Shown: positions 35,693 to 44,855, counted from the first letter of the stretch. The stretch is DNA of 64,000 nucleotides from Opitutia bacterium (GCA_016217595.1 JACRHS010000020.1:213840-277839), one strand, 5' to 3'. Numbers and translations: made by a program. The notes: generated by a model not told the origin, from the sequence alone.

Positions 35693-36235
35693 TCACTTCT
35701 TGGGGGGCTTGACGGTCGCGCGCAGCCAGTCGCCAAGGATGTCTTTCTCGTAGTGGAGCGACTCCTGCTGCCCGGTGGTGCGCCGCATCATGAAGGCCAT
35801 GTCGAGCAGATCGACCTTGTCCTGCTTGAGCACACGACCGTCGGCGTCGATCAGTTTGAAGGTGAACACAAACCGCGGCGGATAGAGGTCTTTGACCACA
35901 CGGACATCCTGCCAGCTCGGCCCGCGCCACTCGTTGTAATCGCCGGCGAGGTCGATGTCGGTGAATGTGAGGGTAAGTTTCTGGCCGGCGGGCAACAATT
36001 CCTCGCCGCGCTCTTCCAGGAAGGAGCGGATCATCGCGAGATTGTCATCGCGCCCGCGTTCTGTGCCGACGAAGTCCTGTTTGACGTCGGTAAAGTTTTC
36101 CGGGTGATCGAAGACGACGGTAACGCGCGGTGCAGGCTTGGCCTCCGCAGCAGGCTTGGCCGTAGCGGCCCAAGTCACTGTGCCACTCACACTCACCCAC
36201 GCGGCAAACAACAGAAGAGAAGCGATAGTTTTCAT
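35693..36235 (-). CDS. DUF3016 secreted protein
   Basis: A 180-residue exported protein with a signal peptide (about 1-23, ending VTWA), an Ala/Lys linker, and a DUF3016-type domain beginning VTVVFDHPENFTDVKQDF. Conserved features are TDIDLAGDYNEW, PPRFVFTFKL and the tail HYEKDILGDWL. The function of the family is unknown. Probably periplasmic. ATG 36235 begins the signal peptide. It is divergent from the Arn-type operon with 204 bases between. Confidence 0.8.
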   Translation of the reverse strand: MKTIASLLLFAAWVSVSGTVTWAATAKPAAEAKPAPRVTVVFDHPENFTDVKQDFVGTERGRDDNLAMIRSFLEERGEELLPAGQKLTLTFTDIDLAGDYNEWRGPSWQDVRVVKDLYPPRFVFTFKLIDADGRVLKQDKVDLLDMAFMMRRTTGQQESLHYEKDILGDWLRATVKPPKK

Positions 36236-36439
36236 GGTGATGCGGTGTGACCACACTTTACCCCGATTTGTTGCCAACGCCAGCGCACTTTGCCGCCTCC
36301 AAGCGGCAGTGTTCGTCCATTCTCATGAATGCCATATGGATTGGAGGATCGCGCCGTCTTTACACTCGCAAACATGCGGAGGAAATAATCGCGGTCTGGC
36401 ATCCGGCGGCGGTTTCTGGCTAGCGTCGCGCCCTTCGTC

Positions 36440-36835
36440 ATGACGCCCACTCGCTTTGCACTCTGGTTTGCGCTGGCCATCGGGACGCTCGACTTGCTGT
36501 CGGGCGTCGGGCTGGTGTGCGCGCCGACATTGACGCTCCGGCTTATGTTTATCGCCCAGCCGGATGTCGCGGCGTTGCCCTTTGTGCGTTTCGTCGGGGC
36601 ATTCGTCGCCGCCGTGGGGCTTTGCTATCTCTGGGCAGTGCGCAAACCTGCCACGCGCCTGCGCCCCGTGCTTGGCGCCACGATCTTTTTCCGCCTCACC
36701 GTTGGCACGTATGCAGCCGCTGGCGCAGGATTGGGCTGGCTGCCGGTCGGCTGGCTCCTCGTTGCCGGCGCAGATTTTGCAATCATCGCCATCCAAGGAT
36801 GGCTGCTGGCGAAAGGAGCCGGCCATCATGCCTGA
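36440..36835 (+). CDS. Small four-helix membrane protein heading the arn operon
   Basis: A 131-residue protein with four predicted transmembrane helices (about 7-30, 46-66, 78-98 and 103-123). No domain recognised; it does not show the EamA/SMR pattern of ArnE or ArnF, although the size is similar. The last 8 bases overlap the start of the next gene (ATGCCTGA), so it is co-translated with the following membrane protein and with the arn genes. The bases in front (36236-36439) show no convincing sigma-70 promoter by eye. Confidence 0.7.
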   Translation: MTPTRFALWFALAIGTLDLLSGVGLVCAPTLTLRLMFIAQPDVAALPFVRFVGAFVAAVGLCYLWAVRKPATRLRPVLGATIFFRLTVGTYAAAGAGLGWLPVGWLLVAGADFAIIAIQGWLLAKGAGHHA

Positions 36836-38036
36836 ACCCGAATCCGCTTTTATTCCCGACCGTAAAACCACCATCGCGGCCACCGTCGCCATCGCCGCGA
36901 CATGCCTCTATTCCTCGCTATTCGTCGAGTCGGCCTTGTTCGAAATCGCCCGCGCGTCAAATGACCGGCAAAACGCGTTACGCCTGATCCTGATCGCGGC
37001 CGGCGGAAGTGGCGTGGTCGGATGCCTGGCCGCAGCCAGGCGTTTCGAACTCGCGCGATTCCCCAAAGCGCTGGGCACGGCGTTCCGCGCCAGCGGCGTC
37101 GTCGCCGCGCTCGGCTACATGGCCGACTCGTGGTGGGTGCTGCTGACCACGGCGATTGCAGCGGGACTGTGCCTCGGCTGGCTGGCGGTCACCTTGACCG
37201 CCGGATTGCGCGCGACGCTAGGAACCGTACGACTCGGGCGCATTCTCGGGTTCGGCGTCGGCGCGGGCTACGCCCTTTGCAGTCTGGCCTGGGGAGCAGA
37301 CGCCAGTCCGCGCACCCAGATTTTGCTCGCTGGCGCCAGTGCGGTCTTCGGTGCGCTGGCCGCGCCCTGGCTGTGGCCGCGCGAAATCACCCCTTCGCCC
37401 GCACCAGACTATACTCCGCGCACTGCGACGCTGTGGGTCGCGATGTTGCTGCCGCTGGTGGCCATCGACACCGCGACTCTCGATCTCTCGCGCCAAATCC
37501 CGACTCTGCACAACGCCCTCTGGCACGGCAGCTGGAACCTGTTGGGCAACACCTGCGTGTTCTTCGCCGCCGCCTACCTTGCCGGCAGAGCGTTGGAACG
37601 CGGCTGGCTCGGCCGCACCTGCGCGGCGGCTTGTATTTTGGTCACACTCGCAGCCCTGAAACTCGATCGCAGCCTGCCCGAATTTCTCTCCATGCAGGTC
37701 GTGTTTGTGGCAGGGGTCGCCACCTACTCAACTGCCGCGCTTTACTACGTCGCGCGCGGCGGGCATCCGGTTTTGACGGGCTGGCTTTTTGCCGTGGCAG
37801 GAGTCGGTGGCACGGCGCTCGGCGTGGTGGTCGCGCAAGAGCTGGGCGAGATGCCGCTCGCATTGCTTGCGATAGCATTGGCGCTGGTGGCATTGGGCAT
37901 CGGCCTGCGCGCTCACTGGCGCGCGCGCATTTTGGGCGCCATGGCCACAGCACTCGTGTTCGGGTTGGTGGTGCAAGGAGCCGGCTTGCCTGACACGGCG
38001 AAGCTGCCATGCAGGAAGGCCACCGCGCACGCATGA
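36828..38036 (+). CDS. Polytopic membrane protein of the arn operon
   Basis: A 402-residue protein with about eleven predicted hydrophobic helices, for example LGYMADSWWVLLTTAIAAG, and no recognised domain. The pattern resembles the membrane part of MFS-like or fused spermidine-synthase proteins, but no catalytic or transport motif is visible. It overlaps the previous gene by 8 bases and the following arnT by four (ATGA), so it belongs to the operon. It could take the role of the missing aminoarabinose-lipid flippase (speculative). Confidence 0.7.
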   Translation: MPEPESAFIPDRKTTIAATVAIAATCLYSSLFVESALFEIARASNDRQNALRLILIAAGGSGVVGCLAAARRFELARFPKALGTAFRASGVVAALGYMADSWWVLLTTAIAAGLCLGWLAVTLTAGLRATLGTVRLGRILGFGVGAGYALCSLAWGADASPRTQILLAGASAVFGALAAPWLWPREITPSPAPDYTPRTATLWVAMLLPLVAIDTATLDLSRQIPTLHNALWHGSWNLLGNTCVFFAAAYLAGRALERGWLGRTCAAACILVTLAALKLDRSLPEFLSMQVVFVAGVATYSTAALYYVARGGHPVLTGWLFAVAGVGGTALGVVVAQELGEMPLALLAIALALVALGIGLRAHWRARILGAMATALVFGLVVQGAGLPDTAKLPCRKATAHA

Positions 38037-39733
38037 CTACTTCTTCGCCCGTCACGACCACCGACCATGCCGTCCTTTGGCGGCGCGATTTGCTGATTTT
38101 GGCCCTGGGTTTCGGCCTGCTCTATTTCTTCGCGCTGGGCAGCTACCCGCTAGCCAACCCCGACGAAGGCCGCTACGCCGAGATCCCGCGCGAGATGGTC
38201 GCGACCGGCGATTACGTGACGCCCCGTCTCAATGGCGTGAATTACTTCGAGAAACCGCCGCTGTTGTACTGGACCGTGGCGGGCTGCCTCCGGGCGTTTG
38301 GCGCCAACGAGTGGTCGATGCGCGTGATGCCGGCGCTCTTTGCGCTCGGCGGCGTGTTGCTCACGTATGCCGCCGCGCGCCGTCTGCACAACCGCGAGGC
38401 CGGACTGCTCGCCGCCACCGTGCTCGGCTCCTCGCTGCTGTATTTTATCCTCGGGCACATCCTGATCCTCGACATGGCGGTGTCGGTGCTGATGAGCGCG
38501 ACGCTGTTTTGCTTCATCCTCGGCGTGCGCGAACCGGTCGGAGCGCGCCGGCGCTGGTTTTTCTACGGGCTCTACGCCAGCGCGGCGCTGGCCACGTTGA
38601 CCAAGGGCCTCATCGGGTTCCTCGTCACCGGCGCAGTGATGTTTTTCTGGCTGCTGATTTTCAACCAGTGGAAACGCCTCCGCCCGCTCTACCTGCCGAC
38701 GGGCGCGCTGCTCTTTCTCACCATCGCCGCGCCGTGGCACTTGCTCGCCGCGCTGCGCAACGACACCTGGGCGCACCGCTACTTCGTTTACGAACATTGG
38801 GAACGCTTCATGACGCCGGCGGCCTCGCGTCCCGGGAAATGGCATTACTACATCTGGATCGTGCTCGCCGGACTGATTCCGTGGGTTGGCTTCCTCTGGC
38901 CGGCCGTGCGCGATGCGGTGCGCGGCGGCTGGGCGCGACGCAAGGAGAACGCCGATGCGTGGTTTTTCATCACCTGGGTGGCCTTCATCTTCCTGTTCTT
39001 CACCAAATCTCACTCGAAACTTCCGCCGTACATCCTGCCGGTCTTCCCCGCGCTGGCAGTGCTCATCGGCGCCTGGCTGGCGCCGTCGTGGCGCAATAAC
39101 GTCGCGACGCGGTTGCGCGTCGGACTCGGCGTGTTTGCCTTCGTGAGCGGCGCGCTGGGTGTGGCATTGTGCATCGTGGTGATCCGGCCGGAGCTCGTCC
39201 GCATGTCGGCCGAACAGGCGCAGGCACTGCGGTTGCCGGCGTTTGCCATGGCCGCAGTGCTGTTGCTCGGCGGCGTGATCGCACCCTGGCTCGCCCGCCT
39301 GCGCGGAGTGCGCGCCGCACTGCCGGCGATGGTGGTCACGATGGCACTGTTTTATGGCCTCCTGATTTTCGCCGCGCCGGATATCCAGAAACCGGGCACC
39401 AAGGAACTCGCACAGCTCGTCCAGGCGCAGGCCCGGCCCGGCGACCGCGTGCTGCATTACCGCGAGTTTTTCCACGATTTCACGTTCTACGCCCAGCGCG
39501 TCGTCGATGTCGTCGGCTTCAAGGGCGAGCTGGAGCTGGAGGAGGACGCCGCGGCGCGCGCCAGCGGGCGTTTCATCGACGAAACAACCTTCCGCCAACT
39601 CTGGACGCAACCCGGCCGGGTGTTTGCCGTGGCACGCAAGAAAGATGTGAAGGAACTCTTCGCCGACGCCGCGTTCCGTCATCATGTGCTCGCCGCCACC
39701 CGCGATCACGTTCTCTTCAGCAACCAACCGTAA
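38033..39733 (+). CDS. arnT: ArnT-like lipid A aminoarabinose transferase (GT39/GT83)
   Basis: A 566-residue inner-membrane glycosyltransferase of the ArnT/PMT superfamily. It transfers 4-amino-4-deoxy-L-arabinose from undecaprenyl phosphate to lipid A at the periplasmic face, lowering the negative charge of LPS. The key loop ANPDEGRYAEIPREMVATGD (about 42-61) carries the catalytic acidic residue, followed by VTPRLNGVNYFEKPPLLYW, both nearly as in enterobacterial ArnT. About twelve helices and a C-terminal periplasmic domain follow. Start overlaps the upstream stop by ATGA; arnB follows after one base. Confidence 0.93.
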   Translation: MTTSSPVTTTDHAVLWRRDLLILALGFGLLYFFALGSYPLANPDEGRYAEIPREMVATGDYVTPRLNGVNYFEKPPLLYWTVAGCLRAFGANEWSMRVMPALFALGGVLLTYAAARRLHNREAGLLAATVLGSSLLYFILGHILILDMAVSVLMSATLFCFILGVREPVGARRRWFFYGLYASAALATLTKGLIGFLVTGAVMFFWLLIFNQWKRLRPLYLPTGALLFLTIAAPWHLLAALRNDTWAHRYFVYEHWERFMTPAASRPGKWHYYIWIVLAGLIPWVGFLWPAVRDAVRGGWARRKENADAWFFITWVAFIFLFFTKSHSKLPPYILPVFPALAVLIGAWLAPSWRNNVATRLRVGLGVFAFVSGALGVALCIVVIRPELVRMSAEQAQALRLPAFAMAAVLLLGGVIAPWLARLRGVRAALPAMVVTMALFYGLLIFAAPDIQKPGTKELAQLVQAQARPGDRVLHYREFFHDFTFYAQRVVDVVGFKGELELEEDAAARASGRFIDETTFRQLWTQPGRVFAVARKKDVKELFADAAFRHHVLAATRDHVLFSNQP

Positions 39734-39734
39734 C

Positions 39735-40901
39735 ATGTCCGCCCCCGTTTCCTCCGCCACGCCACCCTTCCTGCCGTTCACCCGGCCCACCATCGACGAC
39801 GCCACCATCGCGGGTGTCGCCGAGGTGCTGCGCTCGGGCTGGATCACCTCCGGCCCACAAGTGAAGGCCTTTGAGGCAAAACTCTCCGAGCATTGCGGCG
39901 GCCGGCCGGTCCGCGCCTTCAACTCCGGCACCTGCACGATGGAAATCGCGCTGCGCATCGCCGGCGTCGGCCCGGGCGACGAGGTCATCACCACGCCGCT
40001 CACCTGGGTGGCCACGAGTAATGTCGTCCTCGAAGTCGGCGCCCGCCCGGTGTTCGTCGACATCGATCCGGTCACGCGCCTGATCGACCTCGACCGCGCC
40101 GCCGCAGCGATCACGCCGGCCACACGCGCGATCATTCCGGTGGATCTCTCCGGCCTGCCGGTGGACCGCGACCGCCTCTACGCCCTCGCGCAAAAGCACC
40201 GGTTGCGCGTCGTGGAAGATGCCGCGCAATCGTTCGGCAGCACCTGGAAAGGCAAACGCATCGGCGCGTGCGGCGATTTCGTTTCCTTCAGTTTTCACGC
40301 CAACAAAAACATCACCACCGTCGAGGGCGGCTGCCTCGTGCTGAACGATGAACGCGAAGCCAAACTCGCCGAGCAATACCGCCTGCAAGGCGTCATGCGT
40401 TCCGGCCAGGACGGCATGGAAGTCGAGCTGGTCGGCGGAAAATTCAACCTCACCGATGTGGCCGCGCGCGTCGGCCTGGGGCAGTTGCCGCACCTGACCG
40501 AGTTCACCACCAAACGCCACGAGCTGGCCCGCGCTTATTTCGAGGCGTTCGCAGCCACGCCTGCGCGTGCACTCGGCCTGCGCCTGCCGGTGGAGGATTT
40601 CGCGCACACCAACTGGCACATGTTCCAGGTCGTGCTGCCCGAGGAGCGATTGACCATCAAACGCGCCGACGTGATGGCGAAGTTGCAAGCGGCCGGCATC
40701 GCCACCGGCGTGCATTATCCGGCGATTCACCTCTTCGCGCTCTACCGCCGGCTCGGCTGGAAAGACGGCGATTTCCCGCACGCCGAATACGCCGGCCGCA
40801 ATATTCTCACGCTGCCGCTCTTCCCAACCATGACGCGCGCCGACGTCGCCCGCGTCGTCGACACCCTCGTGGCCATCCTCCAAGCTCACCAGCAATCATG
40901 A
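39735..40901 (+). CDS. arnB: ArnB-like UDP-L-Ara4O aminotransferase (DegT/DnrJ family)
   Basis: A 388-residue PLP enzyme of the DegT/DnrJ/EryC1/StrS family. It converts UDP-4-keto-pentose to UDP-L-Ara4N using glutamate. The start SGWITSGPQVKAFE, the block EVITTPLTWVATSNVV, RVVEDAAQSFGS and FSFHANKNITTVEGG match ArnB, with Lys191 as the PLP-binding residue. The following genes encode the rest of the pathway, which supports ArnB over other family members. The ATG at 39735 is one base after the arnT stop, and the gene overlaps arnC by ATGA. Confidence 0.93.
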   Translation: MSAPVSSATPPFLPFTRPTIDDATIAGVAEVLRSGWITSGPQVKAFEAKLSEHCGGRPVRAFNSGTCTMEIALRIAGVGPGDEVITTPLTWVATSNVVLEVGARPVFVDIDPVTRLIDLDRAAAAITPATRAIIPVDLSGLPVDRDRLYALAQKHRLRVVEDAAQSFGSTWKGKRIGACGDFVSFSFHANKNITTVEGGCLVLNDEREAKLAEQYRLQGVMRSGQDGMEVELVGGKFNLTDVAARVGLGQLPHLTEFTTKRHELARAYFEAFAATPARALGLRLPVEDFAHTNWHMFQVVLPEERLTIKRADVMAKLQAAGIATGVHYPAIHLFALYRRLGWKDGDFPHAEYAGRNILTLPLFPTMTRADVARVVDTLVAILQAHQQS

Positions 40902-41842
40902 GCGCCACGCCCGCCGTTCAAGTCTCGGTCGTCATTCCCGTTTTCAACGAGGAGCTCAACCTGCCCACGCTCTTCACCCGGATCTATCCGGTGCTCGATG
41001 CGCTCGGTCGCAGTTACGAGATCATCTTCACCAACGACGGATCGCAGGACCGCTCCTTTGCGTTGCTGAGCGAGCAGCACGCGCGCCGCCCCGACGTCAC
41101 CCGCGTGATCGACTTCAACGCCAACTACGGGCAACACATGGCGATCATCGCGGCGTTCGAACGCGTGCGCGGCGAGACGGTCATCACCCTCGACGCCGAC
41201 CTGCAAAATCCGCCGGAGGAAATCCCCGCACTGCTCGCCAAAATCGACGCCGGACACGACTACGTCGGCGGCTTCCGGCTGAAGCGCAACGACTCGTTTT
41301 TCCGCACCTATGCCTCGAAGCTCGTCAACTACGTGCGCAAGCACACCACGAACATCGAGATGACAGACCAGGGCTGCATGCTCCGCGCCTACCGCCGGCC
41401 GATCATCGAGGCCATCGTGCGCAGCGGCGCGATCAACACCTTCATCCCGGCGCTCGCCTACAGTTTTTCGAGCAACCCCGCCGAGGTCGGCGTGCGCCAC
41501 GAAGAGCGCCACGCAGGCGCGTCCAACTATTCGTTCTACAAACTCATCCGCCTGAACTTCGACCTGATCACCGGCTTCTCGCTCGCGCCGTTGCAGTATT
41601 TCACGATGTTCGCGCTCGCGAGCTCGGCCGGCAGCCTGCTGCTCGTGCTGGTGCTCGCCTACCGGCGCATCTTCCTCGGCGCAGAGGCGGAGGGAATCTT
41701 CACGTTGTTCGGCATTCTGTTTTTCCTCCTGAGCGTGACGATGGTCGGCATCGGCCTGATTGGCGAATACGTCGGCCGCACTTATCAAGTTGTCCGCGCC
41801 CGCCAGCGTTACCACGTTCGCGAGGTTTTGGAGACGCGCTGA
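40898..41842 (+). CDS. arnC: ArnC-like undecaprenyl-phosphate Ara4FN transferase
   Basis: A 314-residue GT2 glycosyltransferase with two C-terminal membrane helices (about 230-295). It transfers formylated L-Ara4N from UDP to undecaprenyl phosphate. SVVIPVFNEELNLP is the GT2 start and ITLDADLQNPPEEIPALL is the metal-binding DxD block, the same as in E. coli ArnC. The motifs NYGQHMAIIAAF, DQGCMLRAYRRPII and LGILFF-type ending with GLIGEYVGRTYQVVRARQRY also agree. Its start overlaps arnB by four bases. Confidence 0.94.
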   Translation: MSATPAVQVSVVIPVFNEELNLPTLFTRIYPVLDALGRSYEIIFTNDGSQDRSFALLSEQHARRPDVTRVIDFNANYGQHMAIIAAFERVRGETVITLDADLQNPPEEIPALLAKIDAGHDYVGGFRLKRNDSFFRTYASKLVNYVRKHTTNIEMTDQGCMLRAYRRPIIEAIVRSGAINTFIPALAYSFSSNPAEVGVRHEERHAGASNYSFYKLIRLNFDLITGFSLAPLQYFTMFALASSAGSLLLVLVLAYRRIFLGAEAEGIFTLFGILFFLLSVTMVGIGLIGEYVGRTYQVVRARQRYHVREVLETR

Positions 41843-41870
41843 CCGCGAGCCTAGCTTAATTCACCAACGC

Positions 41871-42776
41871 ATGTCCCAGCCTCGGATTCTTTTTTTCGGC
41901 TATAGCGAAGTCGGCTATCAATGCCTCGATCTGCTGCTGACGCGGGGCGACAACGTCGTCGCGCTCATCACGCACGAAGACAATCCCAACGAAAAAATCT
42001 GGTTCAAGACGCCCGCCGTCGCCGCGCGTGAACGCGGCCTCCCGGTTTTCACGCCCGACAACATCAACACGCCGGAGTGGCGCGAACGCATCGCCGCGCT
42101 GCAGCCCGACCTGATCCTGTCGGTCTATTACCGGCACATGATCGGCACCAAGATTCTCGCCCTGCCGCGCCTCGGCGCGTTCAACCTCCACGGCTCGCTC
42201 CTCCCGAAATATCGCGGCCGCGCGCCGATCAACTGGGCGGTGCTCCACGGCGAACCGCGCATCGGCATGACGCTCCATCGCATGGTCAAGGCCCCCGACG
42301 CCGGTGCCATCGTCGATCAAGACGGCGTCGACCTCGACCCTCGCGACACCGCGGAGCAGGCATTCCGCAAAGTGCTCCCGTGCGCCCGCCGCGTGCTTGA
42401 GCGCCAGATCGATGCGCTCCTCGCCGGCACTGCGCCTGAGACCCCGCAAGACGACGCCCAGGCCACCTACTTCGGCGGCCGCAAGCCCGAGGACGGCCGC
42501 ATCAACTGGGCCCAAACATCGCGCCAGATTTTCAATCTCATCCGCGCCGTCACCGATCCGTACCCCGGGGCGTTTACGGATGTAGGTGCCGCGCGCCTCA
42601 TGGTCTGGTGGGCCGAGCCCGATTCACCTGTAACTGTCGGGCGCCGTGGCGCACCCGGCGAAATCCTCTCGCTCGCGCCATTGTTGATCGCCACCGGCGA
42701 CGGCGCCCTCGAACTCACCCGCACCGAGTGGCGCAACGCGCCCGCCCCCGAGCTGCGCGTCGGGCAGCGGCTCTGA
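41871..42776 (+). CDS. arnA: ArnA-type UDP-L-Ara4N formyltransferase (separate gene)
   Basis: A 301-residue formyltransferase of the Fmt/ArnA fold, using 10-formyl-tetrahydrofolate to formylate UDP-L-Ara4N. The catalytic residues are Asn105 and His107 in FNLHGSLLPKYRGRAPINWA and Asp143 in KAPDAGAIV, equal to N102, H104 and D140 of E. coli ArnA. The C-terminal barrel-like part (about 210-301) is present. In E. coli this domain is fused to the decarboxylase; here it ends at 301 residues and the decarboxylase is a separate downstream gene. Spaced 28 bases from arnC. Confidence 0.92.
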   Translation: MSQPRILFFGYSEVGYQCLDLLLTRGDNVVALITHEDNPNEKIWFKTPAVAARERGLPVFTPDNINTPEWRERIAALQPDLILSVYYRHMIGTKILALPRLGAFNLHGSLLPKYRGRAPINWAVLHGEPRIGMTLHRMVKAPDAGAIVDQDGVDLDPRDTAEQAFRKVLPCARRVLERQIDALLAGTAPETPQDDAQATYFGGRKPEDGRINWAQTSRQIFNLIRAVTDPYPGAFTDVGAARLMVWWAEPDSPVTVGRRGAPGEILSLAPLLIATGDGALELTRTEWRNAPAPELRVGQRL

Positions 42777-42821
42777 ATTTTAGCGTTTCCCTATCGCCCG
42801 GTTTCCCGTTCTCCTCCCGCC

Positions 42822-43859
42822 ATGCCACTTCGCGTCCTCATTCTCGGTGCCAACGGTTTCATCGGCAGCTCGCTCACGCATGCCATCCTCAAACAGAAAG
42901 ACTGGGAAGTCTACGGGATGGACATCGGCGACCACAAGCTGGGCCACTGCCTCGGCAATCCGCGCTTCAAGTTCGTCGAGGGCGACGTCATGATTTCCCG
43001 CGAGTGGATCGAATACCACGTGAAGAAATGCGACGCCGTGCTGCCACTCGTCGCCATCGCCAATCCGATTCAATACGTCAAAGATCCGCTCCGCGTCTTC
43101 GAGCTCGATTTCGAGTCCAACCTCGCCGTCGTCCGCCAGTGCGTGAAGTACAAAAAGCGCATCATCTTCCCCTCGACCTCGGAAGTGTACGGCATGAGCC
43201 CGGATCAGGAGCTCGACGAAATGACCAGCCCGCTCGTGTACGGCCCCATCGAGCGCCAGCGCTGGATTTACGCCTGCTCGAAGCAACTCCTCGACCGCGT
43301 CATCTACGCCTACGGCGTGCGCGACGGCGTCGACTACACCCTCTTCCGTCCGTTCAACTGGATCGGGCCGCAACTCGACAATGTCTTCGAGCCCAAGGAA
43401 GGCAGCTCGCGTCTCTTCACCCAGTTTATCTCGAACGTAATTTTCAAAAAGCCGCTCCAGCTCGTCGACGGCGGCAAGCAAAGCCGCTCGTTCACGTTCA
43501 TCGACGACGGCGTCGATGCGCTCCTGCGCATCATCGAAAACAAAGACGGCTGCGCCTCGCGTCAGATTTTCAACATCGGCAATCCCGCCAACGAGGTCAG
43601 TGTCGCCAAACTCGCGAAGTTGATCATCGCCGCCTTTAAGAAATTCCCCGATTACCGCGAACACGCGCTGGCCGCCAAAACCGTCGTCGTGCCCTCGGGG
43701 CAATACTTCGGCAAATACTATCAGGATATCCAAAAGCGCGTGCCCTCGATCGCCAACGCGAAGAAGCAGCTCGGCTGGAAGCCCAAAGTCGACCTCGAGA
43801 CCGCGATCAAGCTCACGCTCGACTACCACCTCGCGCACAAAGATTACTCGCTGGAATAA
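42822..43859 (+). CDS. ArnA-type UDP-glucuronate decarboxylase (separate gene)
   Basis: A 345-residue SDR-type enzyme equal to the C-terminal half of ArnA, which oxidatively decarboxylates UDP-glucuronic acid to UDP-4-keto-arabinose with NAD. The NAD loop is GANGFIG at 9-15. Ser120 and Glu121 in FPSTSEVYGM correspond to the ArnA pair S433/E434, Tyr150 and Lys154 form the YxxxK pair, and Arg222 in GGKQSRSF corresponds to R619. These residues distinguish ArnA decarboxylases from plain epimerases. Part of the same operon, 45 bases after the formyltransferase. Confidence 0.93.
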   Translation: MPLRVLILGANGFIGSSLTHAILKQKDWEVYGMDIGDHKLGHCLGNPRFKFVEGDVMISREWIEYHVKKCDAVLPLVAIANPIQYVKDPLRVFELDFESNLAVVRQCVKYKKRIIFPSTSEVYGMSPDQELDEMTSPLVYGPIERQRWIYACSKQLLDRVIYAYGVRDGVDYTLFRPFNWIGPQLDNVFEPKEGSSRLFTQFISNVIFKKPLQLVDGGKQSRSFTFIDDGVDALLRIIENKDGCASRQIFNIGNPANEVSVAKLAKLIIAAFKKFPDYREHALAAKTVVVPSGQYFGKYYQDIQKRVPSIANAKKQLGWKPKVDLETAIKLTLDYHLAHKDYSLE

Positions 43860-43933
43860 GGAAAGCGCAGGCTTCGGCGCACTGCGCGGACCAAGCGCTG
43901 CGCTCTGGTTTCTGCCTTCAGCGGCCTATCCGT

Positions 43934-44842
43934 ATGCCCATACGTCTCGCCCTAAAGGTTGATGTCGACACCGACCGCGGTACGCGACTCGGCGTGCCCA
44001 ATCTGGTCAACGACTGCCGTGAGTTCGGCATCACGGCGTGTTTTCTATTTTCGCTCGGGCCCGACCAAACCGGCCGCGCCATCACGCGGATTTTCCGGCC
44101 GGGATTTTTCAAGAAAGTCAGCCGCACGAGCGTCGTCTCGATGTATGGCGTTCGCACGCTGCTCAACGGCACGCTCCTGCCCGCGCCGCACATCGGTCGC
44201 CGCAACACCCACATCCTGCGCGCCGTCCGCGACGCCGGCTTCGAGGTCGGCATTCATTGCCACAACCACTACCGCTGGCAGGATTACTTGCACAAGCTGC
44301 CGCTGGAGCAGATCCGCGACGAGTTTGCCGCCGCCAACACGGAGTTTCGCCGCATCTTCGGCGACAAGGCGCGCACCGCCGGCGCCCCCGGCTGGCAGAG
44401 CAACGCTCGCAGCCGCCAGGTCTACGACGAAGCCGGCCTGCTTTACGCAAGCGACACGCGCAACGGCACGCCATTTTTCCCTCGGATCGCGAACCAAGCA
44501 TTCTCCACGCTCGAAATCCCCAGCACGCTGCCGACATTCGACGAACTCCTCGGCCGGCCCGAATACCCCGACGACAAAATCGTCGAGCACTACCTTTCGC
44601 TCCTGCGCGAAGACCAGGTGAACGTTTTCACGATCCACGCGGAGATTGAAGGCATGGGCAAACGCGGACTCTTCCGCGAACTGCTGCGCGCTTGTGTGCT
44701 GCACAACGTGCAGTTCATCCGCCTCGATGACTACGCCCGCGAATTGCTGGCCAACCGCGACGAGATTCCTGTCCACGATCAGATCATGGCCGAGATCGAC
44801 GGACGCTCCGGCCTCGTCGCTGTACCCGCGACTGCGCGGTAG
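43934..44842 (+). CDS. arnD: ArnD-like Ara4FN-phosphoundecaprenol deformylase
   Basis: A 302-residue polysaccharide-deacetylase-fold protein (CE4-like). It removes the formyl group from undecaprenyl-phosphate-Ara4FN, the step before flipping and transfer by ArnT. LALKVDVDTDRGTRLGVPNL, FLFSLGPDQTGRAITRIFRP, VGIHCHNHYRWQ and IPSTLPTFDELLGRP match the ArnD blocks, including the metal-binding Asp and His residues. It is the last gene of the set, 74 bases after the decarboxylase. No membrane helix, so peripheral on the inner membrane or cytoplasmic. Confidence 0.92.
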   Translation: MPIRLALKVDVDTDRGTRLGVPNLVNDCREFGITACFLFSLGPDQTGRAITRIFRPGFFKKVSRTSVVSMYGVRTLLNGTLLPAPHIGRRNTHILRAVRDAGFEVGIHCHNHYRWQDYLHKLPLEQIRDEFAAANTEFRRIFGDKARTAGAPGWQSNARSRQVYDEAGLLYASDTRNGTPFFPRIANQAFSTLEIPSTLPTFDELLGRPEYPDDKIVEHYLSLLREDQVNVFTIHAEIEGMGKRGLFRELLRACVLHNVQFIRLDDYARELLANRDEIPVHDQIMAEIDGRSGLVAVPATAR

Positions 44843-44855
44843 GCCGGTCTCAGCA

